This document shows positions 23,038 through 35,236 of a stretch of DNA of 64,000 nt, piece after piece; the first letter of the stretch is position 1; every line of letters starts with the position of its first letter. The notes beneath the pieces were generated by a model. It did no database searches. It was not told the origin of the DNA and saw only the letters and a program-made list of their open reading frames with translations. Source of the DNA: Brachycybe producta (taxonomy: Eukaryota > Arthropoda > Diplopoda > Playtdesmida > Andrognathidae); NCBI GenBank assembly GCA_036925085.1, contig JAUPFP010000010.1:4698996-4762995 (forward strand), in the 5' to 3' direction. A program made the translations under genes and the position numbers.

Positions 23038-23780
23038 ATGACTCCTGGACCTCCGAGGATGTTGACAGCTCACCAACCCTACCCTGAGGCTCATCACCAT
23101 CGGTGCCGGGAAGCGAATCGACCTCATTCCCAACCGATCGAGCCAAGATATTATGACTACACCTCAAGTCGGTCAGACAACAACAGTGATCGCTTAAGTC
23201 TGCCTCCAGACAACTACAACAGAAACTCCATCTATGCTACACAATTTCCTCCTCGAGAACACCGCCACAGGGACCAAAGGCCAAACCCCAACACTATAGG
23301 GCGAGGCCAGGTACTGGATGGTGTCTATAGGGCACCACCCAGAGTACTTACTGTGAAGGAACTCAACAAGAAATACGGAAGCCGCCATCCCGCCGACTAT
23401 ATCAAAAAGTTCGATGGATTACGCTCCTTCTGTGTCTTCTTGGAAGAATTTGAAGAAGTTGCCAATTTGCACCGATGAGATGCCACCACAAGGAGGATTT
23501 CATGACCACCTGTCTCACCAGACCAGCTCGATCGTGGCTCAGCAAGCTTCGGTATCACCACCCTGACTTGACCTGGCCTGAACTCAGGAGGAGAATGACC
23601 TCCGCATTCGGTAAACCAAACGAACAAACTCTCCTGGAAAAATGCTACTGGGAACTACGCCAAAAAGAGGGAGGAAGCACCCAAGCCTTCATTTGGAAAT
23701 TCGTCGAACTAGGAGACAAAATTTACCCCGATCTGTCCGATGAACTCCGAATTAATCAGCTCCAGCGCTCACTCCATTAA
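23038..23780 (+). pseudogene. gag-like region of retroelement 1 (fossil)
   Basis: Encodes a hydrophilic N-terminal part and then a retrotransposon-gag-type helical region (blocks such as ARSWLSKLRYHHPDLTW and TLLEKCYWELRQKEGG). It precedes the zinc knuckle and protease, the normal gag position. It is part of a broken element. Confidence 0.65.
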
Positions 23781-24059
23781 ATAATCCAAAATGCAGTGGA
23801 CTCCGCCCCACCCATTCATTCAGCTCCTTCAAAAAAACTGTTCTCATTATGGAGGCGATTCTCTACTCCAAGGATAAGTGGCCACTACCTCCGGAATGAG
23901 GAACAACGATGAGGAACAACATGCGGTGACCGCACCACCTCCTCGAGACAACCAATCTAGACAGAATGCGAGAAAATCCTACACTGCTCCACCACATAAA
24001 ACAGGGGGTCCACAAGCTCCAAGCAGCTTGGCCCCTGGCCCTTGCCGTGATGCGCTGGT

Positions 24060-24887
24060 AACAACCATCAACAAGAGCAAGGCCACCTGTTACCAATGTG
24101 GACAACTAGGACACTTCTCCCACGAATGCAAGCAACCAGAAAGGAATTTGGAAGTAAAACAGTATGGAGGAATAATTGTGGAACACTCAGGGGAGGACCT
24201 GGCTGAGACTGATATTATCAGCGAGGATGGTATCGAATATGCCCTCATCAGTTTGGGAGGACAACTTCGCAAGATCCCCTCTAAGCTCCTTCACCAACCC
24301 CTGCAGGAGAAGACAACACTCAACGATTCTGAAGACCACTTACCCATCACAGTCATCAACCCACCAGATCATCCCAAGTTGAAGCCCAGGACTACCATAT
24401 ACCTGGGCCTTTGGAATAAAATAATGGAAGCTTTCGACTCGGCCAATTTCACTTTCGGTTGCCGAGAAAATAGGACAGTCGCGATCATCACGCCTGGAGG
24501 CAAAACCTCCAAAAAGGGGCGCGCTTGCTGCCGGGACATGATGCAAGACCTCTACCAGAAGTTGGCAGCCAGCTGTGATGTAAAAGAACTTGGGGCCCAC
24601 GATGCCAGTCTCAACAGCCCCGGATATTGGCCTCAATCAATGGCCGAGAGATCTGGATGCTGGTAGACACAGGAGCCCATAGCAGCATCCTCACAGAATG
24701 CATCACGAAAGAACATGACCTGAAAATCGAACACATGCCAAGAGCTCCAATGATTGGAGTAGGAGGTGCCACCATCAACATAGTGAACCAAGTCAATGCT
24801 ACAGTGGAAGTTGGTGCAAGACGTGCCCAGGGACCACTGTATGTCATAGAGGGACACCGAGAAGCCATTCTAGGTCGTCACTTATGA
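24060..24887 (+). pseudogene. Zinc knuckle, linker module and aspartic protease of retroelement 1 (fossil)
   Basis: A CYQCGQLGHFSHEC knuckle lies near 24088-24129. A module with ITPGGKT and CCRDMMQDLY follows near 24490-24560. The protease has the LVDTGAHSS active-site motif near 24660 and an ILGRHL end near 24885, as in Ty3/gypsy proteases. Part of a broken element. Confidence 0.75.
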
Positions 24888-25399
24888 AAAGCTCTTCACC
24901 TCAGTGTTTCTATGACCACGAACAAGGTCTACTGTGAGGATGATCTCTTTGAATCTGTTCTCCACCGTCAGTGTGTAGAAGCATACGTGGGGAGCGCCCT
25001 TCAAGAGCCTTCGAATAACAATAGCAACCTATTGGAACTTAACTGCACACAGCGGATCGAGCAACACCTGTTAGTGCTGAGCCATACAAGACTCAATGGA
25101 GGAGAAATCACCTTAGTGGCGGTTAAAGCCTCGAGGATTTTGACAGAAAGTGACTTCTTCGTCGTCATACCAGATGAAAAACTCAAGGCCGACCGAGGAA
25201 TTTTCGAGGCACCTGGCCTCATGCAAGGCTAGAACGAAGCCACCTTCAAAATCGAGGTACTAAACACTAATAAGATGCCAGCCACCCTTCAGAAAGGCGA
25301 AGTTTTGGCTCACATGCAATACGACTACGAATGGGAGGTCGTAGCGGGAGCCGCTACCATCCCAGTCCAATCAGTGTCGGTAACAGATCCTGAAAAACT

Positions 25400-25950
25400 G
25401 GAAGACTTCGGCAAAATTGGTATCCAACACTCTACGACGACTGCATACTTTCCACAAGGGGATGGCCTAGCAGAAAGAACAAATAAAACCATCATGCAAA
25501 CTGACAAAGGACTCGACACCTGAAAAAGGCCGGAAGGACTGGTATTTCAAGTTGCAAGCAGCCGTGTTTGCATACAATAACTCTCTACATGGATCAACAA
25601 AGTACACTCCTCACAAACTGATGTTCGGAAGAAAGGCATGCTTGCCAGTCGACAATCGAGCCCCTCTACTACCAAAAGTCATGGACCCTAACCAAGACAT
25701 ACCATCTGCAGTAACTGCTGATTAGTTGGAAACCGCCAAATCCAATCTTCATGAGGTGCCACTCAGGCAGAAAAAAATACTGTGATGACAGAAGAAAAAT
25801 GCCCCATGAGTATCAATTTGGGAACCAAGTCTTGGTTAAAGACCACAAGATTGTACCCGATGAGACCAAGAAGCTTCGGTATGCTTATAGAGACGGCTAT
25901 ACCATCTCTAAAATCATTAGCGATACGGTTCTGGAGGTAGAACACTAGGA
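25400..25950 (+). pseudogene. Integrase sequence of retroelement 1 (fossil)
   Basis: Late integrase-core sequence (TTTAYFPQGDGLAERTNK near 25440) and a C-terminal integrase region (QVLVKDHKIVPDETKK, YRDGYTI) are recognisable and closely resemble the corresponding parts of retroelement 2. Part of a broken element. Confidence 0.75.
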
Positions 25951-26039
25951 TACGTTTGGAAGGATCATTCGCGACACTGTAAACATCGTACATGTCAAAC
26001 GCAAACACTCGACGAGTATCTTAGGGAAGGAGGGGGAGA

Positions 26040-28079
26040 AATAGATGAGGATATCAGCCCACCTCTACAACTAACCGAACTCCTACAACCAACCATACCT
26101 CAAAATTTTTCCAAAAACACATCCTCCAAAACTCCATCCACAGAAGAACCCCCCACTGAGACTTCTACTCCATCTTAAAATTCGAAACTCCAAAACCAAA
26201 AAAAATGACAGAAATTAAAAATGCAAATTCCATCGTTAATATCAACCGCTAATCAAAATACAGAAATGAGAAACGAAATTAACGATGGAATTTCACGAAA
26301 AACCAAAAAAATACTCACTACCAAGACCATCCACATAATTGAGAAAAAACAAACCACATGTTGAACACATGGAGGCAACAAGGTTAATGTCCTCAATTCA
26401 AAACAAAACCAAAATAGTAGCGGTAACCGCTACCCACGCTTGGAAACATAATAAAAGCCACGTGGACCCGAAAGAAAACTTTCTAACACATTGTAATCCC
26501 CCTCTCATGATGTCACAGCTAGAAGAAAAAGTAAACTCACTGACCCACTTAAGATTTCAAGTTTAAACTTTTTGTGGGAAGAAAGGAAGTTACATCATCA
26601 TCGATGAGAATTAAGCCACAAAATCGGGGCTATAAAAGACATCAAAACAAAGCCCCATGTCAATCAAAATGGAAAAATTAATTGGGCCAATCAAAACAAC
26701 TCCTACGTCACCGAAAGGCCCAATCATCAAACAAAATTCATAGTGACCCCACCAAGAGGGCTGACCCATCCAGTTTTGTCTCAAAAACTTTGCAAAAAAT
26801 CCATTTTTTCACAAATTGAATCGGTGACCGATTCTTTATTTGTTCTAAAAATGTCGACACCATCACAAAAAGTTTTTTATACCAAACGAAGGAATTCTCC
26901 ATCTGCAGAAGAACCAGCGTGCCATATTCATCAGAAGACCATGCTGAAGAACTTGGATGAGAATGTCGAACGAGCTAATTCATCAGAAACATCAAACATC
27001 GTTAGTCTTGGAAGAGGTGGTGGTTATCCCCCTCTAACAAAACTTTTTCTATCCCAGTTTTAGTAATAACGATGTCAAAATACACCAGAGGCACATGGAG
27101 CGGTCGCCATTACCATGGCCCCTCCAGTGCTGAAGAAAGGGGTGAATCAAACACCACCCCCACACCTCCTGACGAAACACCAATGGAAGTGGGTGGTGAA
27201 CAGGTGGGGACCGCTCCACCACCCACTGAAACCACCAAGATCACTGAAATAACTACGATTGTACAGGTTCATGCGGGAACTGCTAGTGAGCCTGTCACAA
27301 GATTATCATCACCCGGACACGACTCCACACATCGACACCACTCAGTCCCGGAAAATTTCCACCGGCATGGGAAAAAACCCCTGAAGACATTGTTTCGACG
27401 CCCAGCCAACATGGGTAGGGAAGGCAAGCTGGAAGAGCCCACCCTCATGGTCCCTCTCACCACCACTACCTCCAAACACTGGGCAGAGGAGCGAGAAGAT
27501 AACATTGATGTCTCTACCATGCCAATAGGTCCTCCCAAAGACTTCTGGAAGAGTCTGGCCCCCGGCCAGATGATTCCAGGAGGAGCTGGGCCCTGGGGAA
27601 GAGGTCTTCCGGGACTCCACCACCCACAGCCGCCAACAAAGAACAAGAACGATTGGAGGAGCGCATTCGCCGCCTACAAGAAAAGGACCACGACCAAGGC
27701 AGGAAAGACCTCTGCTACATGCAGCTGGCGTGTCTCTGACTGGGAGAGCTGGGGTTGCCCTATACGGCCCCACTCCCCCAGGAGGAGATCACAAAGATTG
27801 AAGCTCTCCTCGCCACTGAAGGGCATCCGGCTGCGGTAGCCGCATCTGGACGTTCTCTTCCTCCAACACCACCACCTTCAACGACACCACCGATTCTCCA
27901 ACCACCTTCATCGTGACCCCATCAAGGGGCCACTTCCAAACCGCCACCTGAACCCAAGAAAGAGCCATCGTCGAGAGGACCGCCTTCCCAGGACCATCAC
28001 CAATCCAAAAGGAACCCCTCACCCAGGCAACACCGCTCCTCTCACCAACCACGTCCCATTCACCATCAGGGTCATCGAG
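26040..28079 (+). other. Region after integrase in retroelement 1, unknown content
   Basis: GC-richer open stretches, including a Pro/Thr-rich one at 27072-27839, carry no domain I recognise. The position would suit an accessory or env-like frame, but no signal peptide or membrane segment is evident. A 16-bp inverted pair (AAATTCCATCGTTAAT near 26225 and its complement near 26279) lies in the AT-rich part. CACGTGG words occur here and in the leader. Confidence 0.4.
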
Positions 28080-28250
28080 GTCTACAACCTGAGCCCTGTA
28101 ACAAGAGCTCTACATTGTTACAGTTGTTAGTAAAATAATTGCAAAATAAAAAAAAAATGGAAAATAATAAGATTCAAGCACTTTTAATTTCACATTCTGA
28201 ACATAAACACGAGCTTTGCAGCCTTTTCAGTTCCCAGAGCAAATGAGTGT

Positions 28251-28519
28251 CTCAGAGGTAAACTGTGTTAAGTCACTTTTTTTTAAAAAAAACACAATTT
28301 TTTACATGTTCATACGATATAAAATTCGTGTTTTTAAACAGATTGTCAAGTTTTATCAGTGGCGAACAGTGTTATGTCCAGTTTTACACATCGGCTGCTA
28401 GATGGTTTTATACCATGTTAAGTCCTATTCCTTCAATGAAGAGGAAAACTTTCAAATGTAAATTGTAAAATGTGTATGTAAAATATAGGTTTGGTGACTC
28501 AACACAGTTTACCTCTGAG
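28251..28519. mobile_element. Small inverted-repeat element (MITE) inside the second hAT
   Basis: CTCAGAGGTAAACTGTGTT at the left is mirrored by AACACAGTTTACCTCTGAG at the right, 269 bp end to end. No clear target-site duplication, so the superfamily is undecided. Confidence 0.65.
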
Positions 28520-29158
28520 GCTCTTAAATAGATTACTATTGCTATTTATATCAATGTGTCCGTATTATGATTACAACTACCCATTTGAGAATATCCATCT
28601 CAAGCATATCTTCCCAAAAATAATGCATTAACAAAAGGACTACCACCCAACTTTTATTTTTATAAACATAATTTAAAGTGCTGGGAACTGTTTTCTTTTT
28701 ATTGTATACTTTTAATGTTTAAATAAATTGAATATTTTTTTTAAAAAATCATTTGATTTATTTAAAAAAAATCAATTGATTTAAATTGTGATTTAAATCA
28801 TGATTTAAATCAATGTGATTTAATTCATTGCCACCCTGAACCCACCAAATAGACGGCTTATTTTTTATATTTATGACTAAAATTATCAATTTTTGATACT
28901 AATTTCTTAACAGTATTGGTTTTTTTCTCTAAAATTTAAATATGGACATTTGTAATTTTATATTTTATGTATTTTTTTAATATAATTTCTTTTGTCTTGG
29001 GGGCTCCAGCCCCCGGAGCTCCCCTTGGATCCGCCACTGCCCTCGATCGATTGTGTAGTAGCCACACGGAATCAGCGATCGAACTTACACACATCAATAC
29101 TACAGACTACGACGTGTTGCACAAGTCACCACATAAGTGGATGCCCACCAACGACTAA

Positions 29159-30322
29159 ATGGGGCTGCCGGGAGGGCTCTATTTCACTCTAGAGGCAGCA
29201 CGCATCCATCAATACTATAGGGGACTCACCCGACACCACAGACATACAGCACTCACACTATATATGCAGCATCATCGCACTTGGCCACCCCATTTGAACC
29301 CCCGTGGACCCGGCCAGTCGACCAGGCACCTGGGGGCACCACAACATGGCACCGCCATTAGCAGTGATGTGCACCAACCAACATCACAGCGCACGGCTCA
29401 CACCTCATATGATCGCTCTCTACAGCAGTCACCACCACCAGCGTACTACCCATCATACTCTCTACCACATCAATCAGAACGACCCCAGCCAGAGCGCTCT
29501 GTCGCACAAACGCAGCTGTGCGATGGCTGTAAAATAGATACCATCATGTACCTACTTAACCAGCTGAGAATACAAGTAGCCCAACTAATAGCCAGCAACA
29601 ATGCTGTCGACTCGCCGCCTGCACTGCTACCAACTCCACGTACTTCAACACATCAGCGATCACGACATCACAGATACCGTAGTGAATTGGACAGCTCTTT
29701 CCCGCACTTTGTCGATTAACGAGAGCAGTCCGATCCTCGCTACGGTCTACACTACAGATAACATGCACCAGGTCAATATGTTCGACCTGAAGAGAGTGCG
29801 TACTACTTACCGCGCTATAGAAGTTATGAGCACACAAAACATCAGTACGCATACCCGACCTACGATCTTACGAGGGAGGCCTCCGATATGGATCCCGGCA
29901 CCCCGGCCGCCACATCGGACCCACCTCCTACAAATGCCAATCACAACATCAGCATTCCGGCCAACATACCAATAATGATGCTGGACCATATCCCCGAGTC
30001 CACTTGGGAGATGGACAACCTCACTACTTGGCATGGCATCCTGGAGGCCCTTAACATCGCCACCACTGCATTGGGGAATACCAACAATGAAATGGTTGGC
30101 ATACTAACTCCTGGTGGCAGGACTTTGTTGCAAGGACGCCCTTGTTGTCGCCGAATGCTTAAAGACTTATACCGACAATTAAAGAATACTTGTATGCCGA
30201 TGGAGATCGATGAACACAGTGTTAGTGATGGTATCCCAAAGATCACTTTCACTGTTAATGGGAAAGATGTTCACATGCTGTGGACACGGGAGCTCATGGC
30301 AGCGTTATCGCTGATAGCATAG
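29159..30322 (+). pseudogene. gag-like region and pre-protease module of retroelement 2 (fossil)
   Basis: A His/Pro/Gln-rich N-terminal part is followed by a module with ILTPGGRT and CCRRMLKDLY that parallels the same spot in retroelement 1. No zinc knuckle is obvious here. Part of a broken element. Confidence 0.55.
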
Positions 30323-30957
30323 CAAAACTTCTCCAACTCAACATCGAGCCCATGGCTCGATGGCCATGGGCCATGGCACCATGCCCATTGCCCATGGCAC
30401 ATTTGCCCTCCCAAAATCGAGGGGGTTGGAGGAGCCACTATCGCCGTGACGGGGCAAGTTTCTGCTACTGTAGAAATTGCCAACCAATCTGCCACCGGCC
30501 CACTCGACGCCATCTTAGACCGAGACCTGGGTGGGGCACTGAAGCTCCTCGTGTCCATGCAGACCAATAAAGTCTACTTTTAAGATGACCTCCTTTAGCC
30601 GACACTCCGAAGGCAGTGTATTGAAGCTTAAGTCAAGAGTGCCTTAGAGGAGATTACACCAGCCACTCTTGGGGAGACGGTCACCACTCCCATTGAAGAC
30701 CGACCATTGACCCGATATTGACAAAAGAGTCAGGTGCTAAATTCGATGAGGCAATGCGACTCTGGACTAAACTACGTAACGGCCAGAGGCGCATTCTGAT
30801 GGATCTCTTGAGATCATATTGGTGCATCTTTGCCTTAAAGACATCAGAGCTTTGATGTACCAGCCTGACCGAGCACCGGGTCGACACTGGCGATCATGCC
30901 CCCATACGGGAACCCCTTCAAAGGAGTGGCCCCAAACAACGGGAGATCATCAGGAAA

Positions 30958-32158
30958 ATGGTCGAAGAAATGCTCGTGACTAGAGTGGCTCAACCATCCA
31001 AGTGTCCTTATGCTTCACCAGTAGTTTTGGTGAAGAAGGATGGGCAATGGCGTTTCTGCATCGACTATAGGCGTCTGAACGACATAACCAAACCAGACAA
31101 TTACCCATTACCCCGAATCGATGATGCTTTAGATTCACTTCGTGTATCAAGAATCTTCGTGACCCTTGACATGATCTCTGGCTTCTGGCAATTTGAGGTC
31201 GCCAAGGAGGACAGGGAGAAGATGGCGTTCATCACACCTGGTGGGCTATTCGAATTCAATTGAATGCCCTTCGGTCTGCGTAACGCTCCTGCTACTATGC
31301 AGCGTGCCCTAGACATTATTTTGGCCGGCCACAAATGGGAGACCTGCCTGGTATATCTGGACGATATCATCGTGTTCGGTGCGACTTTTGAACAATTTAT
31401 TGAGAGGTTGGTCTGCGTCCTGGAACTCCTAAGAGAGGTCGGGTTGAAGCTACACCCCGACAAAAGCTTCTTCGGTTACGAAAAAGTCCTCTACTTGGGG
31501 CACATCAGCTCAGAAGCAGGAGTACGTCCAGACCCGTGGAAAGTGGTTGCCATCTCTGACTTAGCAGCTCCTACTAATGTCAAGGAGGTAAAGTGATTCT
31601 TGGACATGGCCGGTTTCTATCGGTGCTTCATCACCAACTTTGCCCATTTCGCCAAACCACTCATTTTTATGACCAAGAAAGGGTTGCCCTTTTCATGGAC
31701 GATCGACAGAGAGACAGCATTCATTTTGTTGAAGACCAAGCTCACCACTGCACCAGTTTTGGCCATTTACAATCCGGATGCCGAAATCAGAATGCATACG
31801 GATGCATCTGCCCATGGCATCGGGGCCATTCTATACCAGAAGTCGCCAGCCAAGGAACTGCAGATCCTGGGTGGCATCTCTAGTGTTACGAGATGCTGAT
31901 TAGAACTACTCGACCACCGATAAGGAGTGTCTCGCTGTGGTGTATGGTATCATCAAGTTTCGGCCATACCTCTTCAACAAAGCCTTTGTGATCATCACTG
32001 ACCATCACGCATTGTGCTACCTAAAGTCCGCGCAACAGCTTCAGGGACACCTGGGCCACTGGCAGTTGCTACTCCAGAAATATGACTACACGATAGTCTA
32101 CAAGTCCGGTGGATGTTCCTCAAGACTGGAATCTGCAAGCCACCCCGGACAATCTTGA
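30958..32158 (+). pseudogene. Reverse transcriptase and RNase H of retroelement 2 (fossil)
   Basis: RT blocks are GQWRFCIDYRRLN, LDMISGFWQ, FGLRNAPATMQ and the catalytic YLDDII, then YLGHISSEAGVRPDPWK. RNase H follows with MHTDASAHGIGAILYQ and ITDHHALCYL. The sequence and order are those of Ty3/gypsy pol. Part of a broken element. Confidence 0.85.
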
Positions 32159-32349
32159 TGACAGCGTGGTTTACGCAGTAACACTGCGGTGGGACTGGTT
32201 GGAAAAACAAGAAAAAGACCCAAACGTGATGCAACTCAAAACCGAACTTCGTAACAATCCGAGTTCCGAGCTTCATCACATCTACGTCATTGTGGTTGGA
32301 ATACTCTGTGCCCTTGTGTACCAAGATAACATCACACCAAAGCTTGTGA

Positions 32350-33400
32350 CGGTGGTGCCTAAACATCAGGTACCCGAAGTTCTGAGACTACTACACGACA
32401 GTCCTGAAATCAGACATTTCGGTCAGGATAAGACATTGGAAAAGGTGTGCCAACGTTTTTTTTGGACTACATAGAAGCAGGATACCATAGAATATGTGCA
32501 CACCTGCGAAGTGTGCCAAAAATGCAAGACACCACAGGACTGCCTGGATCCAGGTGAGTGTTGGGGGATCGATTATATCGGCCCCCTACCAAAATCACTG
32601 GGTGGTGTCAAGCACATCATCTTGGCAGTGGATTATGCCACCAGATTCTGCTTTGCATGAGCTTGCACAGCCAGTCAGCCGAAACAACTAAGAACTTCCT
32701 CCAAGATACAATCGTGTATCTCATCGGGATGCCCAGGAGGATAATCACCAATCGAGGGACACCTTTCACAGCTAAAGACACACAAGCACTGTGTGACAAG
32801 CTAAGGATTAAGCACACCACCACAACAGCATACTTTCCGCAAGGAGACGGTCTTGCAGAAAGAACGAATAAAACTATAATGCAGACCGTCAAGAGACTTC
32901 TAAGACCTGAAAAAAGACAGCGGGACTGGTACCTCCATCTCCAAGCCACTTCCTTTGCTTACAACACCGCCATACACACATCAACGAAGTACTTGCCATA
33001 CCGCCTAATGTTTGACAGACACCCTACTGCGAGTTGACAACCAGACACCTCTCATGACAAAGGTTATGGATTCAAATCTTGCAGCACCTTTTGTGGTTGC
33101 CACGGAAGAGGTTAAAATCACGAAAGCCAACCTGCACAAGGCTCATTTGCAGCAAAATAAGTACTACGATGCCTGATGGAAGATGCCATACCCATACCAA
33201 GTCGGAGATCCAGTGCTCGTCCGAGACCAGCGCATCGTGCCTGACAAAACTAAAAAGCTACGTTACTCATACAGAGATGGTTACACAGTAACCAGAATCA
33301 TCAGCGACATGGTGCTCGAGCTAGAACATGAAGACAAGTTTGGAAGACTGATTCGAGACACGGTGAACATAGTTCATATCAAACCAAAACAACTGAGGAC
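32350..33400 (+). pseudogene. Integrase of retroelement 2 (fossil)
   Basis: The zinc-binding region (LLHDSPEIRHFGQDKT, then CEVCQKCKT), core sequence (IITNRGTPFTA, TTTAYFPQGDGLAERTNK) and C-terminal region (DPVLVRDQRIVPDKTKK, YRDGYTV) are in the family order. Part of a broken element. Confidence 0.82.
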
Positions 33401-34730
33401 AGTTGTCAAAGGGTTGGAGGGGGAGAGGAAATCAACCTTCCACAACAACAAGAACCACATCAGCAATAAACCACTCATCAACACCTCACCAATAACCCTA
33501 CCAAACAACCCTACATTTTTTTGCGAATTGTTTGTTTATCTTAACGCCACATCGGTCATTCACGGATGCCCCATCACACAACCACTGTTTGCATTTCACC
33601 ACCGATCGAATAAAATTCCTAATGGGTATGGGTATACCTTTCACATCGCATTTGGGTTGTCTGACAACCACAACAAACAATGGATGAAGAACGGCGTTCA
33701 ATACCCGGAAACCGACACCCTGTGGACTTCCAATATTAAACACAATTTCGGTGGCCTATTGGAGTTTCATCTAATCCATGGGACTCTAGAATTGCACACC
33801 TAAAATGGGGGGTCGGAAAACACGAGTATATAGACAACGCTGGGCTGGTCACCAGCACTTCAAGAATCATTACGAGAAAAGCAAGATGTCACATCACAGT
33901 GAGACAACGAGAAACCAAGACAATGCCATCCCGGCCCATGTATGGACCCGGATTTGCCTTATATGTTCCTGCCAGAGTGCCCAGCAGTTGTTCAGCAGTC
34001 TTTTGCCTTGTGCTTCCTGGCGAAGCGGCCGGTATACCGGTAGTTTTCTGGTGGTTACGGTCGGAACTCGGAATGGTTGTTTTACTTGTGGTAAGGTTGC
34101 GGGTGCCGGTGGTGGCTCCGGAATTGTTGGAGCTATATTAATGTGGTTATGTGAGGCGGTTGATCTTTCAGGTCGACAGCGCGTGCTGTGTCGGTCGTGA
34201 CTTCTTTGGCCTTGGGTTGGTGCATCAAGGTGTCATGAACATTACTACCTGGGACACTACGACCTGATGGATGGGTTTCCATGCCTCTACATACCGGAAG
34301 AAAGACACTAAGTCATGGGGATGTCATACCACATACAACTCTCCATGGCCATCCTAGTGCCCTTCGGCAGGTACATCGAGATCTACCAGTATCCTGGGGG
34401 TCGGAGTGTACATTGCTCCAATGATTGTATGAAGCACCCACGCCACCAACCAGGCCGCCATCCTCTGGGATGCTGTCTATAGTGTCCTTACCGGACAGCC
34501 ACCGGCCTGGATGATCGCTGCAGATGCCACCATTCACCGAAGCTTCCTGGAGAGTCTCCGGGGTTTTGAGAATAGATGGATCATCTCCACCTGGGAGCAC
34601 ACCACCCTGGGCTGCAGAGCCAGCTCCTTCAATCACCATCAGACCCCCTACAAGCACTTCACGGATACATCTCGGCATGCACGTGTGCATGCAACCACCC
34701 AATGTGGGTGTAAGAAAAATTAATCAAAAT
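33401..34730 (+). other. Region after integrase in retroelement 2, unknown content
   Basis: Open stretches with moderately hydrophobic segments occur, but I recognise no domain. The position is that of an accessory or env-like frame. No LTR is seen at its right edge. Confidence 0.35.
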
Positions 34731-35236
34731 ATAAAAATCCATTGTAAATGCATGAGGAGATTACTAGCTCCACTTTTTCATCATATGTATCCCACTCTCC
34801 TTCATATGTTGATAAGCATCATAAGAAGAAGCACGTTTTTTTTCTTGTCTCCCAATTTTTTAACTATTTTACTAATTTAAAATTGTCATCGGGTGCCATC
34901 GGAGGGTACAGAGTAAGATGTTTTTAATAGTCTCCTGAATACAGTGGTGAAATCGGATTCCAATTTGGATTTTTCTGAGTTAGAGCGATTTTAGCTTAGG
35001 AAGCTACTTCCTTTGTCTCCTTTTTCTTTGTTTCCTTTGTTTGTGCGCATTTTTTATTTAAAATGCAACTAATTCCTTATTCAAACTTGATTTGTAGATC
35101 TCAGCGTGCCTAACACGCTGGTAAAAGCAGAATCAAAATCCGACTTGTAGTTTCTGAGATATCGCATTTTCAAATCAAAACGCCACTTTAGGCCCAAGAA
35201 CCTTAGGCTCTTTCTTGCTTTATTATAGTTTTAACT
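34731..35236 (+). other. Probable 5' leader of the CR1 element and spacer
   Basis: The part from about 34900 is plausibly the untranslated leader of the CR1 ORF1 that starts at 35237. The rest is AT-rich. Nothing else seen. Confidence 0.35.

Larger units (their letters stand above)
21412..28122 (+). mobile_element. Ty3/gypsy LTR retroelement 1 (broken fossil)
   Basis: The left LTR is at 21412-21974 and sequence matching the LTR terminus is seen at 28080-28122. Both ends are flanked by GTTG (21408-21411 and 28123-28126). Recognisable parts in order are a primer-binding-type sequence after the LTR, a long leader, a gag-like region, a CCHC zinc knuckle, an aspartic protease and integrase sequence. 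The element is clearly broken, with many breaks and only part of pol represented. It sits inside the hAT element 21304-28838. It is related to the element at 29048-34730, sharing an unusual module between the zinc-knuckle region and the protease. The base composition is clearly more GC-rich than the surroundings. It is old, but younger than the two hAT elements that enclose it. Confidence 0.85.
21304..28838. mobile_element. hAT element with TTTAAATCA subterminal repeats, host of the retroelement
   Basis: Ends CAGGGTGGC and GCCACCCTG, with an 8-bp duplication AACCCACC at 21296-21303 and 28839-28846. The right end carries repeated GATTTAAATCA words (28765-28820), a hallmark of this MITE type. 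Without the retroelement (21412-28122) it would be about 0.8 kb and noncoding. A further inverted-repeat insertion sits at 28251-28519. Confidence 0.88.
20628..29039. mobile_element. hAT-type element (outermost of a nested stack)
   Basis: The ends are CAGGGGCGGATCCA on the left and TGGATCCGCCACTG on the right. They are flanked by the identical 8-bp duplication CCCTCGAT at 20620-20627 and 29040-29047. An 8-bp duplication with CAG...CTG ends is diagnostic of the hAT superfamily. Without the elements nested in it, only several hundred bp of noncoding DNA remain, so it is non-autonomous. It contains two further hAT elements (20802-21180 and 21304-28838), and the second of these contains the retroelement. 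Confidence 0.88.
29048..34730 (+). mobile_element. Ty3/gypsy retroelement 2 (broken fossil)
   Basis: Parts seen in order are a gag-like region (about 29159-30320), protease (about 30250-30400), RT (30958-31600, with the YLDD catalytic box near 31360), RNase H (31600-32150), integrase zinc region and core (32350-33037), integrase C-terminus (33183-33400), and a downstream stretch without a recognised domain. No LTR is evident at either end in this window. It is broken, with many breaks. It lies directly right of the outer hAT element, which may have landed in or next to its left part. The GC content is higher than the flanking DNA. Its closest relative in the window is retroelement 1. Confidence 0.85.

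Noticed and set aside
29304-29537. Additional short frames overlapping the gag-like region
   Set aside because: Shadow frames of GC-richer retroelement coding sequence.
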